A DNA stretch of 64,000 nucleotides, from NCBI RefSeq assembly GCF_003024195.1, contig NZ_KZ679039.1, positions 350,285 through 414,284 of the forward strand, in the 5' to 3' direction. The notes under the pieces are model-generated. The model saw only the letters and a list, made by a program, of their open reading frames with translations, was not told the origin of the DNA and did not search any database. How positions within the stretch are numbered: position 1 is the stretch's first letter; every line of letters starts with the position of its first letter. The DNA is from Streptomyces dioscori. GTDB lineage: Bacteria > Actinomycetota > Actinomycetes > Streptomycetales > Streptomycetaceae. This document shows, piece after piece, positions 27,589-36,557 of the stretch. The position numbers were made by a program, and so were the translations under genes.

Positions 27589-28821
27589 ATGCGATCGACG
27601 TACGGCCCGACGTCTCGAACGACGTACCGGTCCCTCTTCCGTACCCCGGAGTTCACCCCGCTCTTCCTGGCCGCCTCGGCGCAGGTGGCGGCGCAGACGA
27701 TGAGCGGGCTCGCGCTCGGCACCCTGGTCTACCGGGCCACGGACTCACCCCTCCTGTCGGCCCTGAGCATGTTCGGGCCCTCGCTCGCCCAGGTCCTGGG
27801 CGCGACCACGCTCCTGTCGGCGGCCGACCGGCTGCCGCCGCGCGCCACGATGACGGGCACGGCACTGGCGTTCGCGGCCGGTACGGCACTGCTGGCGCTC
27901 CCCGCCCCCCTCTGGACGGTCTTCGCGCTTATCCTCACCCTCGGCCTGGTGGCCTCCCTCGGCGGCGGCGTCCGCTGGGGCCTGCTGAACGAGATCCTGC
28001 CCAAGGACGCGTACATCGTGGGCCGTTCGGTCTTCAACATGGCGAACGGCATCACACAGATCACGGGTTACGCCACCGGAGGCGTCCTCATCACGCTGCT
28101 GTCCCCGCGCGGCACGCTGCTCACTGCGGCGGCCCTGTACGCGACCGCCGGGGCGGTGTCCCGCTGGGCCCTGACCGCCCGCCCGCCGAGAGCGAAGGGC
28201 CGCCCGTCGATCCGCGCGACCTGGCACACGAACCGAACCCTGCTCGCCCCGCCCTCCCGCCGCCACCTCTACCTCGCGCTCTGGATCCCCAACGGCCTGA
28301 TCGTCGGCTGCGAGTCCCTCTACGTCCCGTACGCTCCCGGGCACGCGGGCCTGCTCTTCGCGTGCGCGGCGCTGGGCATGCTGGCCGGGGACGTGGCGGT
28401 GGCCCGCCTCGCCGGACCGGCCCTGCGCCGCCGCCTGGGCGTACCGCTGCTCCTGCTGCTGGCGGCCCCGTATCTCCTCTTCGTACTGCACCCGCGTCCG
28501 TCCCTGGCCGCGCTGCTCGCCGCGTTGGCCTCGGTCGGCTTCGGCGCGAGCCTCCTCCAGCAGGAACGCCTCATGGCCGTGACACCGCCCGAACTGGCCG
28601 GCCACGCGCTGGGGTTGCACTCGTCCGGGATGCTGGCGATGCAGGGCGTGGGCGCGGCGCTGGCGGGCTCGGCGGCCCAACTGACGTCACCGGCAACGGC
28701 GATGACGGCGACGGCGGCCGCGTCGATCACGGTCACGCTGCTGCTGACGAGGGGTCTGAGGCCCGTGCGACCGCAGTCACCGCCGCCCGTCGGTGCGCCT
28801 ACCGGGCGACGAACTGGGTGA
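27589..28821 (+). CDS. MFS transporter
   Basis: The true coding region begins at the ATG at 27589 (410 residues, about 12 hydrophobic helices); frames further upstream are antisense to the regulator. Early residues read RSLFRTPEFTPLFLAASAQVAAQTMSGLALGTLVYRAT, the pattern of actinobacterial MFS exporters. The A-motif between helices 2 and 3 is weak (LLSAADRLPPRA). No clear ribosome site precedes the ATG. Its last 23 bp overlap the convergent PH-domain gene. It is probably derepressed by the ligand of the neighbouring ArsR-like regulator. Confidence 0.85.
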   Translation: MRSTYGPTSRTTYRSLFRTPEFTPLFLAASAQVAAQTMSGLALGTLVYRATDSPLLSALSMFGPSLAQVLGATTLLSAADRLPPRATMTGTALAFAAGTALLALPAPLWTVFALILTLGLVASLGGGVRWGLLNEILPKDAYIVGRSVFNMANGITQITGYATGGVLITLLSPRGTLLTAAALYATAGAVSRWALTARPPRAKGRPSIRATWHTNRTLLAPPSRRHLYLALWIPNGLIVGCESLYVPYAPGHAGLLFACAALGMLAGDVAVARLAGPALRRRLGVPLLLLLAAPYLLFVLHPRPSLAALLAALASVGFGASLLQQERLMAVTPPELAGHALGLHSSGMLAMQGVGAALAGSAAQLTSPATAMTATAAASITVTLLLTRGLRPVRPQSPPPVGAPTGRRTG

Positions 28822-29164
28822 GGATCGCCTGGACTTCGTAGATGTCGACACCCTTGGTGAAGGTCTTCTCGATGGGCATGGGTGTGCCGGAGATCCAGAT
28901 CTTCAGCTCGGCGTCGAGGTCGAAGGTCCCGGCGGTCTCGACGGCGAAGTGCGTGATGCTGCGGTACGGAACGGAGTGGTACTCCGTCTTCTTGCCCGTG
29001 ATGCCCTGCTTGTCGACCAGGATGAGACGGCGGTCGGTGAAGAGGATGGTGTCGCGGATCAGCTGGAAGGCGGCGTACACCTGCTCGTTCTGCCCCAGCA
29101 GTCGCGCGTAGTCGTTCTGGGCCTTCGCCGGATCGACGGTGTGGGCGTTTCCGAACAGCGCCAT
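28799..29164 (-). CDS. PH domain-containing protein (bPH_1 type)
   Basis: The ATG at 29164 with GGGGG 7 bp upstream gives 121 residues: MALFGNAHTVDPAKAQNDY, an ILFTDRRLILVDKQGITGKKTEYHSVPYRSITHF strand cluster, and a C-terminal helix. This is the bacterial PH-like (PF08000) pattern. Family members form ring-shaped oligomers and are of unknown function, often linked to membrane stress. Its 3' end overlaps the MFS gene on the other strand. Confidence 0.9.
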   Translation of the reverse strand: MALFGNAHTVDPAKAQNDYARLLGQNEQVYAAFQLIRDTILFTDRRLILVDKQGITGKKTEYHSVPYRSITHFAVETAGTFDLDAELKIWISGTPMPIEKTFTKGVDIYEVQAILTQFVAR

Positions 29165-29184
29165 GACAAACCCCCAAGGGATGT

Positions 29185-29246
29185 GTGAGGTCCTGGATGT
29201 GTAGCCCTGGATGCGTGAGGTCCTGGATGTGTGTAGCCCTGGATGC
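29185..29246. repeat. Two tandem ~31-bp repeats in the PH gene's leader
   Basis: The unit GTGAGGTCCTGGATGT followed by (GT)GTAGCCCTGGATGC occurs at 29185-29214 and 29215-29246, just upstream of the PH-domain gene's start. A third partial GTGAAGTCC follows. Confidence 0.8.
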
Positions 29247-29298
29247 GTGAAGTCCCAAGATCCTCGCACCGGGACTCATGCGGAGCAATGCTCTGTTT

Positions 29299-29328
29299 CC
29301 AGGCTGTCGCAAGGGCGCGACAGCCTGG
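29299..29328 (-). terminator. Hairpin terminator of the band-7 gene
   Basis: 12-bp perfect arms (CCAGGCTGTCGC/GCGACAGCCTGG) with a 6-nt loop, 70 bp beyond the stop codon of the leftward gene. Confidence 0.8.
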
Positions 29329-29397
29329 GAACGAGGCCGCCCACGCCTAGGAGCGCCTCGGGCGGCGATGGCGTCAGTTCTTGTCGCTCTAGCCGCT

Positions 29398-30294
29398 CTA
29401 GCCGCTCTTGCTGCCGTCGACGATGACCGGCGTGCCGTTCGAGTCGGTCCCGCACGGGACGGCGTACACCGGGTGGGCCTTCGCCGCCTCCTTGTATGCC
29501 TCCAGGCACTGGTTGTACAGCACCTTGTCACTCAGCGACCTCTCGATGATCTTGTTGGCGCGGGCGACGCCCTCCGCCTCGATCCGCTTGCGCTCCGCCT
29601 CCGCCGTGGCCGTACGCGACGCCTCCGTGGCCCGCTCGGTGGCCTGCTCCTGCTGGATCTTCTTGTCGATCTGCTCCTGCAGCTTCTTCGAGGGCCGCAC
29701 ATTGCGCAGATTGACGAAGGTGACGTCGATCCCGCGCGGTGCCAGGCGCTCCTTGACGAGGTCGGCGATCTCGGAGCCGATCTGCTCACGCGCGGAGGCG
29801 TACCCCTCCTCGCTGGTGTGTTTGGCGAAGACGTTGCGGATGATCTCGCGGCTGTCCGGGAGTACCAGCCGCTCCTCGACGGCTTCCTCGCTGCCCGCCA
29901 GCCGGTACAGGCCGACCGCCTTCGCGGGCACCACGGCCCACTTGATGGTGACGTCCGCGTAGAGCACACCGCCCTGCGAGGAGCGGACCTCGACCACGTC
30001 GTCGTCGTTGAGGTTCAGGTCCACCGGGCGGGTGGAGAAGGACGTGACATCGGTGAACGGAGACTTGAAATGCACGCCCGAGGTCAACGGCGAACCGACC
30101 TTGCCGAAGGCCACCGGGACACCGACCTCGTAGGCACTCACGACATGCACACAGGCGAAGAGGCCCGCCAGGAGCCCCGCCACGGCACTGAGCGCGGCCC
30201 CGAGCTTCCAGCCCGAGGCGCTCCGCTCCTTACCCCGCCCGACGAGAAAGAGCACGACTGCGGCTATGAGCAGCAGAACGGACAGTACGAACAC
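29398..30294 (-). CDS. SPFH/band-7 (prohibitin-like) membrane protein
   Basis: I choose the GTG at 30294 because GAGGGGG lies 6 bp upstream (298 residues); an ATG at 30315 would add seven. Two N-terminal hydrophobic helices (VFVLSVLLLIAAVVLFLVG and LSAVAGLLAGLFACVHVVSAY) precede a band-7 domain (YEVGVPVAFGKVGSPLTSGVHFKSPF, then NVFAKHTSEEGYASAREQIGSEI). A charged coiled coil follows, KKIQQEQATERATEASRTATAEAERKRIEAEGVARA. Prohibitin-like proteins assemble into membrane microdomain scaffolds. The last 30 residues contain a lone Cys. Divergent from the VOC gene. Confidence 0.88.
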   Translation of the reverse strand: MFVLSVLLLIAAVVLFLVGRGKERSASGWKLGAALSAVAGLLAGLFACVHVVSAYEVGVPVAFGKVGSPLTSGVHFKSPFTDVTSFSTRPVDLNLNDDDVVEVRSSQGGVLYADVTIKWAVVPAKAVGLYRLAGSEEAVEERLVLPDSREIIRNVFAKHTSEEGYASAREQIGSEIADLVKERLAPRGIDVTFVNLRNVRPSKKLQEQIDKKIQQEQATERATEASRTATAEAERKRIEAEGVARANKIIERSLSDKVLYNQCLEAYKEAAKAHPVYAVPCGTDSNGTPVIVDGSKSG

Positions 30295-30315
30295 GGCTTT
30301 CCCCCTCTGAACCAT

Positions 30316-30648
30316 GAACCACCCACCCGCGCCCCCCAGGCGCGGCGCGGCGCAGCGTAGCGGGGGCGGGTGACGGGAGGGGGGTGGCTGGATGATCGGG
30401 AGGGATCGGAACGGGGCGAGCCTCAGGCCTCAGTTCTTCCGGTGGGGCTGGTAGGGCTGGTGGGGCTACCTCACGGCTGAGATCGGAGTCCGACGACATT
30501 CGACGGTCGGTGGTCTCTGGTCTGTGGTCTGTGGATGTCGAGAACGGGGCACCGGCTCCGTCCCAGGGACATCAGCGACCACCGCCGGGCGTTCGACGCA
30601 GTTGCTCGATCTATGACACAGAGGCTCGACCTATAAGGAGAGACCAGC
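30316..30648. other. Divergent promoter region with short repeats
   Basis: The 333 bp between the band-7 and VOC genes hold no gene. TGGTCTSTGGTCTGTGG-type repeats occur at 30511-30536. An AAGGAG (30636-30641) serves the VOC start codon. Confidence 0.6.
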
Positions 30649-31089
30649 ATGACGATTCAGCGGATGGACAATGTCGGCATCGTCGTCGAGGACCTGGACG
30701 CCGCCATCGCGTACTTCGTGGAGCTCGGTATGGAGCTGGAGGGCCGGGCGCAGGTCGAGGGCCTCGTCGCCGACCGGTGCACCGGACTCGACGGCGTCCG
30801 CTGCGACATCGCGATGGTCCGCACCCCGGACGGCCACAGCCGCCTCGAACTGGCGAAGTACCTCAGCCCCGCGGCGACCAGCGCAGGCCCGCGCAACAAG
30901 CCGCACAACATCCTCGGCACGCACCGCGTGATGTTCGCCGTCGACGACATCAAGGACACGGTCGCCCGCCTACGCCCTCACGGCGCCGAACTCCTCGGCG
31001 AGATCGCCCGGTTCGAGGACAGCTACCTGCTCTGCTACGTCCGCGGCCCGGAGGGCATCATCGTCGGACTGGCGGAGCAACTGGGCTGA
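30649..31089 (+). CDS. VOC-family (glyoxalase-fold) protein
   Basis: The 146-residue protein has two beta-alpha-beta-beta-beta modules. The first begins RMDNVGIVVEDLDAAIAYFVELGMELEG, the second HRVMFAVDDIKDTVARLRPHGAELLGEI and ends YVRGPEGIIVGLAEQLG. Metal-ligand candidates are the Glu in SRLELAKYL, the His in GTHRVMF and the acidic residues of the C-terminal strand; the usual first His (H-x-G) is replaced by N-V-G. So a metal-dependent lyase or dioxygenase activity is uncertain. The ATG has AAGGAG 8 bp upstream. Antibiotic-binding VOC proteins are an alternative. Confidence 0.85.
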   Translation: MTIQRMDNVGIVVEDLDAAIAYFVELGMELEGRAQVEGLVADRCTGLDGVRCDIAMVRTPDGHSRLELAKYLSPAATSAGPRNKPHNILGTHRVMFAVDDIKDTVARLRPHGAELLGEIARFEDSYLLCYVRGPEGIIVGLAEQLG

Positions 31090-31208
31090 CGCCGAGTGAG
31101 TGGGCCGACGGGAAGGGCGCAACCGGGCGGACGGGGAGCGAGGCAGAGAATGATCTGCACCCGCCCCGCCCCGCCCCGGCCGCGCCCGATCAAAGCCGCC
31201 CGCCCGGC

Positions 31209-32633
31209 TCAGTCGAGCAGTGACTCCCCGAACCGCGATCCGCTCGCGAGACCGAAGTCGGCGGAGCTGAGGGACGCGGAACCGGTACCGGTGAGACCGG
31301 ACGCGGTACCCGGCAGGGTCCACAGACCTCCGCTGCGGTCGTTCTCGAAGGAGGCGGTCACCGCCAGGTCGGCCTTGCCGTTGTTGTTGTAGTCGGCGAG
31401 CCGGACCTGGGCGCCGAACAGGTCGTTGGTCTCGGCGGCGCCCGGAACTCCGGCGGTGTCCTGGGAGATGCGTACGACGCCGGACTGCGAGACACCGGAG
31501 GCGGAGCCGCGGAACACCGTCACGTCGCCGGCGTTCTCCAGGTCGCCGAGCCATTCGCCGTTGGCGCCGACCACGAGTTCGGCCCTGCCGTCGCCGGTGA
31601 TGTCGCCGATCGCCACCGAGGCGCCCCAGCCGTCGTCGTCCTCGTTGGCGCCGGGTACGCCGGTGCTGTCCTGGTGCAGGGTCACCGGGTCGCCGAAGCC
31701 CGTCGGGCTGCCGTAGCGGACGGTCACGTAACCGGCGCCGTTGCTCGGGTCGTCGATGAAGAACGTGCCGGGCCAGGTGAGTGAGGTGGCCATGTCGTCG
31801 AAGCCGTCACCGTTGATGTCGCCGAGGGCGACCGCGGTGTCGCCGTCCTGCACTCGTTCCAGCCGGCTCGGACGGCCTTCCTGGCCCCTCCAGATGTCGG
31901 TGCCCGGCCGCCCGGTGCCGGGATCGCCGGTCACGGCCAGGTCGTCCTTGCCGTCGCCATTGACATCGCCGACGGCCGCCTCCCAATTCAGGAGCGGGGC
32001 ACCCGGGACCGTCAGGGTGTAGGCGGAGGTCGGCTGGGTCACCCGGGAGGAGCCGCCCTTGTAGACGACGACCGCGTTCGGCTCGATGACGGCGAGATCC
32101 GCGGCGCTGTCACCCGTGAAGTCCCCCACGGCCACGTCCAGACCGTGCCCCTGCCACTGGCGCGGATTGTGCACCGTGGTCGTGGTGCTGCTGGTGAACG
32201 GCTCGGCGCCACCCCAGAGGATGGTCACGCTGCCCTGGCCCTCGTACTCGCCCACGTCCTCCCCGTCGGCGCCGACGACCAGGTCCGCGTAACCGTCGGA
32301 GTCCAGGTCTCCGCCGGCGATCGATATACCGAAGTTGTCGCTGTCCTCCGGCGTACCCGGCACCCCGGCGGAACTCTGGGTGAGCTCGACCTTCCGCGTG
32401 GTCAGTCCGGCGGCAGACCCGAAGGACACGACGACGGAACCCGCCGCCTCAGCACCGTTCACGGCCTTGTACGGCGCACCGATCGCAAGATCCCGGTGCC
32501 CGTCGCCATCGAAGTCGTCGGCGTACTTGGCGGGAGCGGCGGACGCCGGCGCCGCGGCTGCGATGGTCAACAGACCACCGGCCAGAGCGGTCACGGTCGC
32601 GACGGCGACAACGGTACGGAAGGGCAAGGGCAT
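31209..32633 (-). CDS. Secreted FG-GAP (integrin-alpha-like) repeat protein
   Basis: The ATG at 32633 has AGGAGA 8 bp upstream (474 residues). A Sec signal peptide (TVVAVATVTALAGGLLTIAAAAPASAAPA) is followed by seven FG-GAP blades, each with a calcium-binding D-x-(D/N)-G-D-G-x-x-D-L pattern: DFDGDGHRDLAIG, DLDSDGYADLVVG, DFTGDSAADLAV, DVNGDGKDDLAVT, DINGDGFDDMAT, DITGDGRAELVVG and DYNNNGKADLAVT. Seven blades form a complete beta propeller. It is likely an extracellular binding protein; no catalytic domain is seen. The upstream 378 bp (32634-33011) hold no gene but contain the island's att-like site. Confidence 0.9.
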   Translation of the reverse strand: MPLPFRTVVAVATVTALAGGLLTIAAAAPASAAPAKYADDFDGDGHRDLAIGAPYKAVNGAEAAGSVVVSFGSAAGLTTRKVELTQSSAGVPGTPEDSDNFGISIAGGDLDSDGYADLVVGADGEDVGEYEGQGSVTILWGGAEPFTSSTTTTVHNPRQWQGHGLDVAVGDFTGDSAADLAVIEPNAVVVYKGGSSRVTQPTSAYTLTVPGAPLLNWEAAVGDVNGDGKDDLAVTGDPGTGRPGTDIWRGQEGRPSRLERVQDGDTAVALGDINGDGFDDMATSLTWPGTFFIDDPSNGAGYVTVRYGSPTGFGDPVTLHQDSTGVPGANEDDDGWGASVAIGDITGDGRAELVVGANGEWLGDLENAGDVTVFRGSASGVSQSGVVRISQDTAGVPGAAETNDLFGAQVRLADYNNNGKADLAVTASFENDRSGGLWTLPGTASGLTGTGSASLSSADFGLASGSRFGESLLD

Positions 32634-32841
32634 AGAGATTTTCTCCTGGGCTGCTGAGACTGGCAAAGCGCCGGGCGATGCCGTAGACGACTCATGGGAG
32701 GGAAGGGTTGTACGGGACGGGGGGTACGCCTGCGCGGCCACGACCGCCGCGTCCGCCAACAGCCCCAGCGCTGACGTGAGCTGTGGCGTTCTGCACGACA
32801 ACGCTCCTTGGAGCCGCCGACGCCAAATCAGTCACATCAGG

Positions 32842-32877
32842 AGGGGCACCTCCGAGAATCGGGGATGCCCCTCTTTG
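32842..32877. terminator. Imperfect hairpin beside the island's left end
   Basis: GAGGGGC and GCCCCTC (7 bp) enclose 19 nt, followed by TTT on the plus strand. I infer that it could be the original tRNA-Arg terminator displaced by the insertion. Confidence 0.4.
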
Positions 32878-32880
32878 AAC

Positions 32881-32924
32881 TGGTGCTCGGCAGGATCTGA
32901 ATTTTGAACCTGCGACACCCGCTT
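32881..32924. other. att-like partial copy of the tRNA-Arg 3' half (island left end)
   Basis: The 19-bp GAACCTGCGACACCCGCTT at 32906-32924 is identical to 37362-37380 inside tRNA-Arg. The preceding bases TGGTGC and CGGCAGGAT also match the tRNA 3' end, interrupted by a small deletion and an 8-9-bp insertion. This is what a decayed attachment site looks like. Confidence 0.8.
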
Positions 32925-33011
32925 CACAGTGTCGGGCGGCTCATCTCCGATGGACGGACGGCTTGCTCGGAGGGGCCGGCGAGTGGAGGGCAAGGCGCGG
33001 TCGCCGCCTCG

Positions 33012-33458
33012 TCAGACCTTCTCGATTCGCACGGCGTGCCCTGCGAGGAGCTGGTTCATGTCATCTGGGTCGGAGGTGAAGACGGTCGCCTGAGCTCCCT
33101 GTAGGGCTTCCCGCCCGGCCACTGCGGCCAGGATGGCGTCGATGGCGTACTTGTGCCCGTGCAGGCCGGCCGCTTTCAGCATGTCACGCGCCATGGTCGT
33201 CACTTGGTCGTCGGTGTGCACGACGCGGATCCGGGACAGCGTCCAGTTCCACAGTTCCTGCCTCGACGCTTCGCGAGGATCCCATGCCTCCAAGGTCGTG
33301 AGCGCCGAGGTGACGATCGGGATGTCCAGTCGCGGAGCCGTCTTGATCAGCGCGGCCATCTCCCGATCGCCCTGAACAGCCCTGGAGAGGGGCTCTGAGT
33401 CGAACACGAAAACGCGCTGCCGCGGCCGGTGCAGCTTCGCTCGGGCGGTCCGGCTCAC
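33012..33458 (-). CDS. PIN-domain toxin (VapC-like ribonuclease)
   Basis: The 148-residue product starts with GTG overlapping the antitoxin stop (GTGA). PIN features are VFVFDSEPLSRAV (first Asp), a central Glu in TTLEAW, HKYAIDAILAAVA (Asp), and VFTSDPDDMNQLL at the end. These place four acidic metal ligands in the usual order. Such toxins cleave tRNA or mRNA when the antitoxin is degraded. The partner just upstream is a ribbon-helix-helix protein. It lies inside the tRNA-Arg island. Confidence 0.88.
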   Translation of the reverse strand: MSRTARAKLHRPRQRVFVFDSEPLSRAVQGDREMAALIKTAPRLDIPIVTSALTTLEAWDPREASRQELWNWTLSRIRVVHTDDQVTTMARDMLKAAGLHGHKYAIDAILAAVAGREALQGAQATVFTSDPDDMNQLLAGHAVRIEKV

Positions 33459-33724
33459 GCGGCGTCGCTCGACGAACTCGATCGTTGTTCGTCATGCCAA
33501 CCATCGATGGCGGCGATGCGGTCCAGCGCTGCTTGCTGCTCGTCGTCCGTCACAGCGCCGTGCTCATCTTCGAGACGCCCGGCCAACTCACGCAGCCGGT
33601 CCATGGCGTCCTGATGAGCCGCGGCTGCCGCGATGTACCCGGACACCCCGCGTGCGTCAACACGCTCCTTGATCGACTCCACCAGCTCTTCCGGCACGGT
33701 GATGGTGATCTTCCGAGTTGCCAT
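33455..33724 (-). CDS. Ribbon-helix-helix antitoxin
   Basis: The 89-residue protein begins TRKITITVPEELVESIKERVDARGVSGYIAAAAAHQ, a classic N-terminal MetJ/Arc/CopG strand plus two helices. A charged coiled segment (DRLRELAGRLEDEHGAVTDDEQQAALDRI) follows that would wrap the toxin. The ATG at 33724 is 17 bp from the region's AGTATGCC. It overlaps the PIN toxin start by 4 bp, so the pair is coupled, and the DNA-binding arm should repress the operon. Confidence 0.88.
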   Translation of the reverse strand: MATRKITITVPEELVESIKERVDARGVSGYIAAAAAHQDAMDRLRELAGRLEDEHGAVTDDEQQAALDRIAAIDGWHDEQRSSSSSDAA

Positions 33725-33917
33725 ACTCCAAGTATGCCAGCTCTTCTCCGGGCTGGCCTGGCTTGTTCGGGACCTCAACTGCTCAGGTCCGTCCTCGTGA
33801 CGCCTCTCAGGGGCTGGCGATCTCGGTGTGGCGCCACACCGGCTAACGCCGCACGTTCCCGGAGCTGCCGTCATCTTCGGCGGGTACCTGGGACTGTGCC
33901 TCGGATGCTCTTAAGGT

Positions 33918-36557
33918 CTAGACCTCTCCCTGATCCTTGAGCGTGCGACTCAGCTTGACGAGGTGAGGGTTCGACGGGTCGCGATCCAATCCCTTCCGCA
34001 CGATTTCGTTCGCTCGCGTCGCATTCTTCGCATAGATGAAAAGCCATGCCAGGAACCCGAGTTCGGAGGGGGTAGCCTCGTCAATTCGGTCGTCCATCAA
34101 ACTGATGAGGTTCATAATGGCGAGATGGCGGGCTTCAAGGTCCATCTGAATCAGTTGATTGCTCTGCGCATGGGCAAAACAGCTAGCCGCATTAGCGATC
34201 TCTGAATACTCAACCCCGGGAATCTCAGCCAAGAGAGTGCGTGCATTCAATTCGCCAGAAACATCCGACAATCGCCGATTAATCCCGATCAATTTTCGAA
34301 GAGCTCTAACGCTTTCGCTGTCCTTCTCCAGGAATCGTTCAATTGACGTTCGGGCGATTACCCAGTCGTCTTCCTTCGAGCTCTCCATATAGAATTCTGC
34401 AATTCGCAACCAAGCATCAGGATACTGGTCAGCAACGTACTGCAGTGCACGCATCTGAGTCTCATAGTTTTCGCCGCGCAAGCGGAGCGCATCGATGACC
34501 CGAATCATTCGCTCGATACGAGGAGCCATGCCACGGGCGACATCGATGACTTGCATTGGGCCGAATTGCTGAATTAGGGCTGTATCGGCGAGGACTGCAG
34601 CTCTAAAGGGGCTGAGCTTAAGCTTGCTCTGACCAAAGACGCTGGCTGTGACAGGCGTGCGGAGAAATTCGTCTCCTTGTTGGTCTGTGACAACTTCAAT
34701 CATCGAATAACGTTCAAGTTGGCCTAGCGCATCGCTTACATCGATTGTGTCATTCTGCGGCCTGAGTAGCGCTGCTTCGAGAGCCATGCGTGGAACAAGC
34801 GACCGCCAGTTGCTGAGGGTCAGAAAGACGCGTTGCGCCGCCGGGGTCAAGAGCCCGTAAGATCGTTCGAATAGAGCCCTGAGTGAATCCTCTTTATTCA
34901 GAAAAAGATGCTTAACGGGTACGGCCTTACCTTCTCGCTGGGCATCACCTAGGAGTATTTTGGCAAAGTATGGATGCCCATCTGTCTCGTCATAAAGCGA
35001 CTCAATGTAGGCGTGATTAAGCAGGCCTTCTATACCCAATTTCCGAGCGGTGTTCATCACGAGGTCTTCAAACTCGTCGCGTTTGAGTCCGCGGATCTCC
35101 ACTGGGAAGTCCGCTTTAAAATCTCGCATACGCGTGGTGATGAGAACCTTGTTGGGGCTCCGTACATAGGAATCGATGAATTGGTAAAGCTCCATTGGAT
35201 GCGCAGCCGTCTCGAAGTTGTCGAATACCAGCAAGAGGCGTCGATTCGGATCGCGATCGGAGAGGCTGCTGGCTAGATACTCGGTTGCTTTAAATCCCTT
35301 CTCCTTGGACGAGCTGGGATGCATCAGCGCGGCGAACTGTTTTGCAATGTCTTCTTTAGAGAGGACCGCAGGGCGAACCGGCTTGGGCCCAGTAGATAGC
35401 AGGTCAATATCGCGAGAGCTAAACCAAAGAATGGCGAAATAGTCGCCGATGTCGGCTAGCTCATGAAGAACCTCGAGTGCGAGTGAAGTTTTGCCGATCC
35501 CGCCTCGTCCAACTAGAGTCACAATTGGGTAGCGGTCAGCCTCTTTCAGGAGGCCGATTACCTCACTTTCTATGTCAGGTCGTCTGATGTAATCCGGCAG
35601 GCCTGGGGGAATATTGGCAAATGAGTTGCCGTCGACATCGAGATTAGGCTTCCCCTCGGTCTCGCTGGGGGGAAGCGACTCAGGTGGCGTTTGGTAAGCT
35701 TCTGCGCTTTGCCGATGCCGAGTGTCCGAAATATAGGAGAGCAATTCATAGCTTGCAGTGGGAATCTGGGAAGATTTAGACTTATACCCGCCGTTGACAA
35801 CAAATACATCCTGGACGTCCACATCGCTTGAAATCAGCGGAACGGCCAGTAGGCGATCAGCTATTCCAATGTAAACGCCGTCCTGGTACGCGTGATCCCT
35901 TTCGCTTTTAAGGTATGAATATCTCTCAATTTTTCCAGCAATCAAGGAGACTCGATATTTTCCAGAGATATTCCGATGGAGATAGATCCATGATGTGGAA
36001 AATATTGAGCTGCCAATCAGAAGTGCTGTTATTGATTTTTCTAGTGACGGCGCAGCTGCAGAGCACTTAACTCCGGTGATTGCGCCATGCCCCCGCGTCC
36101 TGTTGCGCAGTGCGGCAAACGCGGTAGTCCACCATTGAATGCTGGATTTCCGTGGGGCTTCCTCTAGGGTGCCATCGATGGATTTCGCTGCAGCGCTTAG
36201 TGCATCAATTGCGGTGCGTTGCCATGAATCTGATCCTTGGGAAAAGTTCTCCGTGAACTCGCGCACGATTGGGCGCGCCTCAGTGGCAATAAAAGCGCTA
36301 GCAGGTCCAACGAGAACCTCGCTGAAAGCGCGACTCCACTCGCCAATTCCGTCTGCGCGGGATAGTTGGTATTCAATTTTGTAGCGCTGTCGATCGCGAT
36401 CGCTCTCAACGCATGCCAATGTAGCCACGGTCATCAGCTTTACCGCAAGTTCGCCTAGTAGCATGAGATCATGGAAGTAAGCGATATCTGAATCGAGCTT
36501 ACTTTGCTCAACGCGTTGCCACATGCGATCGAGAATCTTGGAGTCAAACGTCGTCAT
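33918..36557 (-). CDS. STAND (NB-ARC-like) NTPase with HEPN-like N-terminal motif, candidate defence protein
   Basis: The ATG at 36557 follows GGGGGGA and gives 879 residues. Residues 1-320 are a helical N-terminal region with AALRNRTRGHGAITG, where R151-x5-H157 fits the HEPN ribonuclease signature. The NB-ARC core has P-loop GRGGIGKT (350-357), Walker B LLLVFDN (441-447) and the sensor-like TTRMRD (474-479). The C-terminal third (about 690-879) is TPR-like. The gene is visibly AT-richer than everything around it, so it came by transfer. The layout (effector, STAND switch, sensor repeats) is that of antiphage or abortive-infection proteins; that role is inferred. It lies in the tRNA-Arg island next to a toxin-antitoxin pair. 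Confidence 0.85.
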   Translation of the reverse strand: MTTFDSKILDRMWQRVEQSKLDSDIAYFHDLMLLGELAVKLMTVATLACVESDRDRQRYKIEYQLSRADGIGEWSRAFSEVLVGPASAFIATEARPIVREFTENFSQGSDSWQRTAIDALSAAAKSIDGTLEEAPRKSSIQWWTTAFAALRNRTRGHGAITGVKCSAAAPSLEKSITALLIGSSIFSTSWIYLHRNISGKYRVSLIAGKIERYSYLKSERDHAYQDGVYIGIADRLLAVPLISSDVDVQDVFVVNGGYKSKSSQIPTASYELLSYISDTRHRQSAEAYQTPPESLPPSETEGKPNLDVDGNSFANIPPGLPDYIRRPDIESEVIGLLKEADRYPIVTLVGRGGIGKTSLALEVLHELADIGDYFAILWFSSRDIDLLSTGPKPVRPAVLSKEDIAKQFAALMHPSSSKEKGFKATEYLASSLSDRDPNRRLLLVFDNFETAAHPMELYQFIDSYVRSPNKVLITTRMRDFKADFPVEIRGLKRDEFEDLVMNTARKLGIEGLLNHAYIESLYDETDGHPYFAKILLGDAQREGKAVPVKHLFLNKEDSLRALFERSYGLLTPAAQRVFLTLSNWRSLVPRMALEAALLRPQNDTIDVSDALGQLERYSMIEVVTDQQGDEFLRTPVTASVFGQSKLKLSPFRAAVLADTALIQQFGPMQVIDVARGMAPRIERMIRVIDALRLRGENYETQMRALQYVADQYPDAWLRIAEFYMESSKEDDWVIARTSIERFLEKDSESVRALRKLIGINRRLSDVSGELNARTLLAEIPGVEYSEIANAASCFAHAQSNQLIQMDLEARHLAIMNLISLMDDRIDEATPSELGFLAWLFIYAKNATRANEIVRKGLDRDPSNPHLVKLSRTLKDQGEV

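Noticed and set aside
33918..36557. bldA (TTA-codon) control of the AT-richer STAND gene
   Set aside because: I checked the TAA trinucleotides I could find on the plus strand against the reading frame and none fell in frame, so I see no TTA codon to support it.
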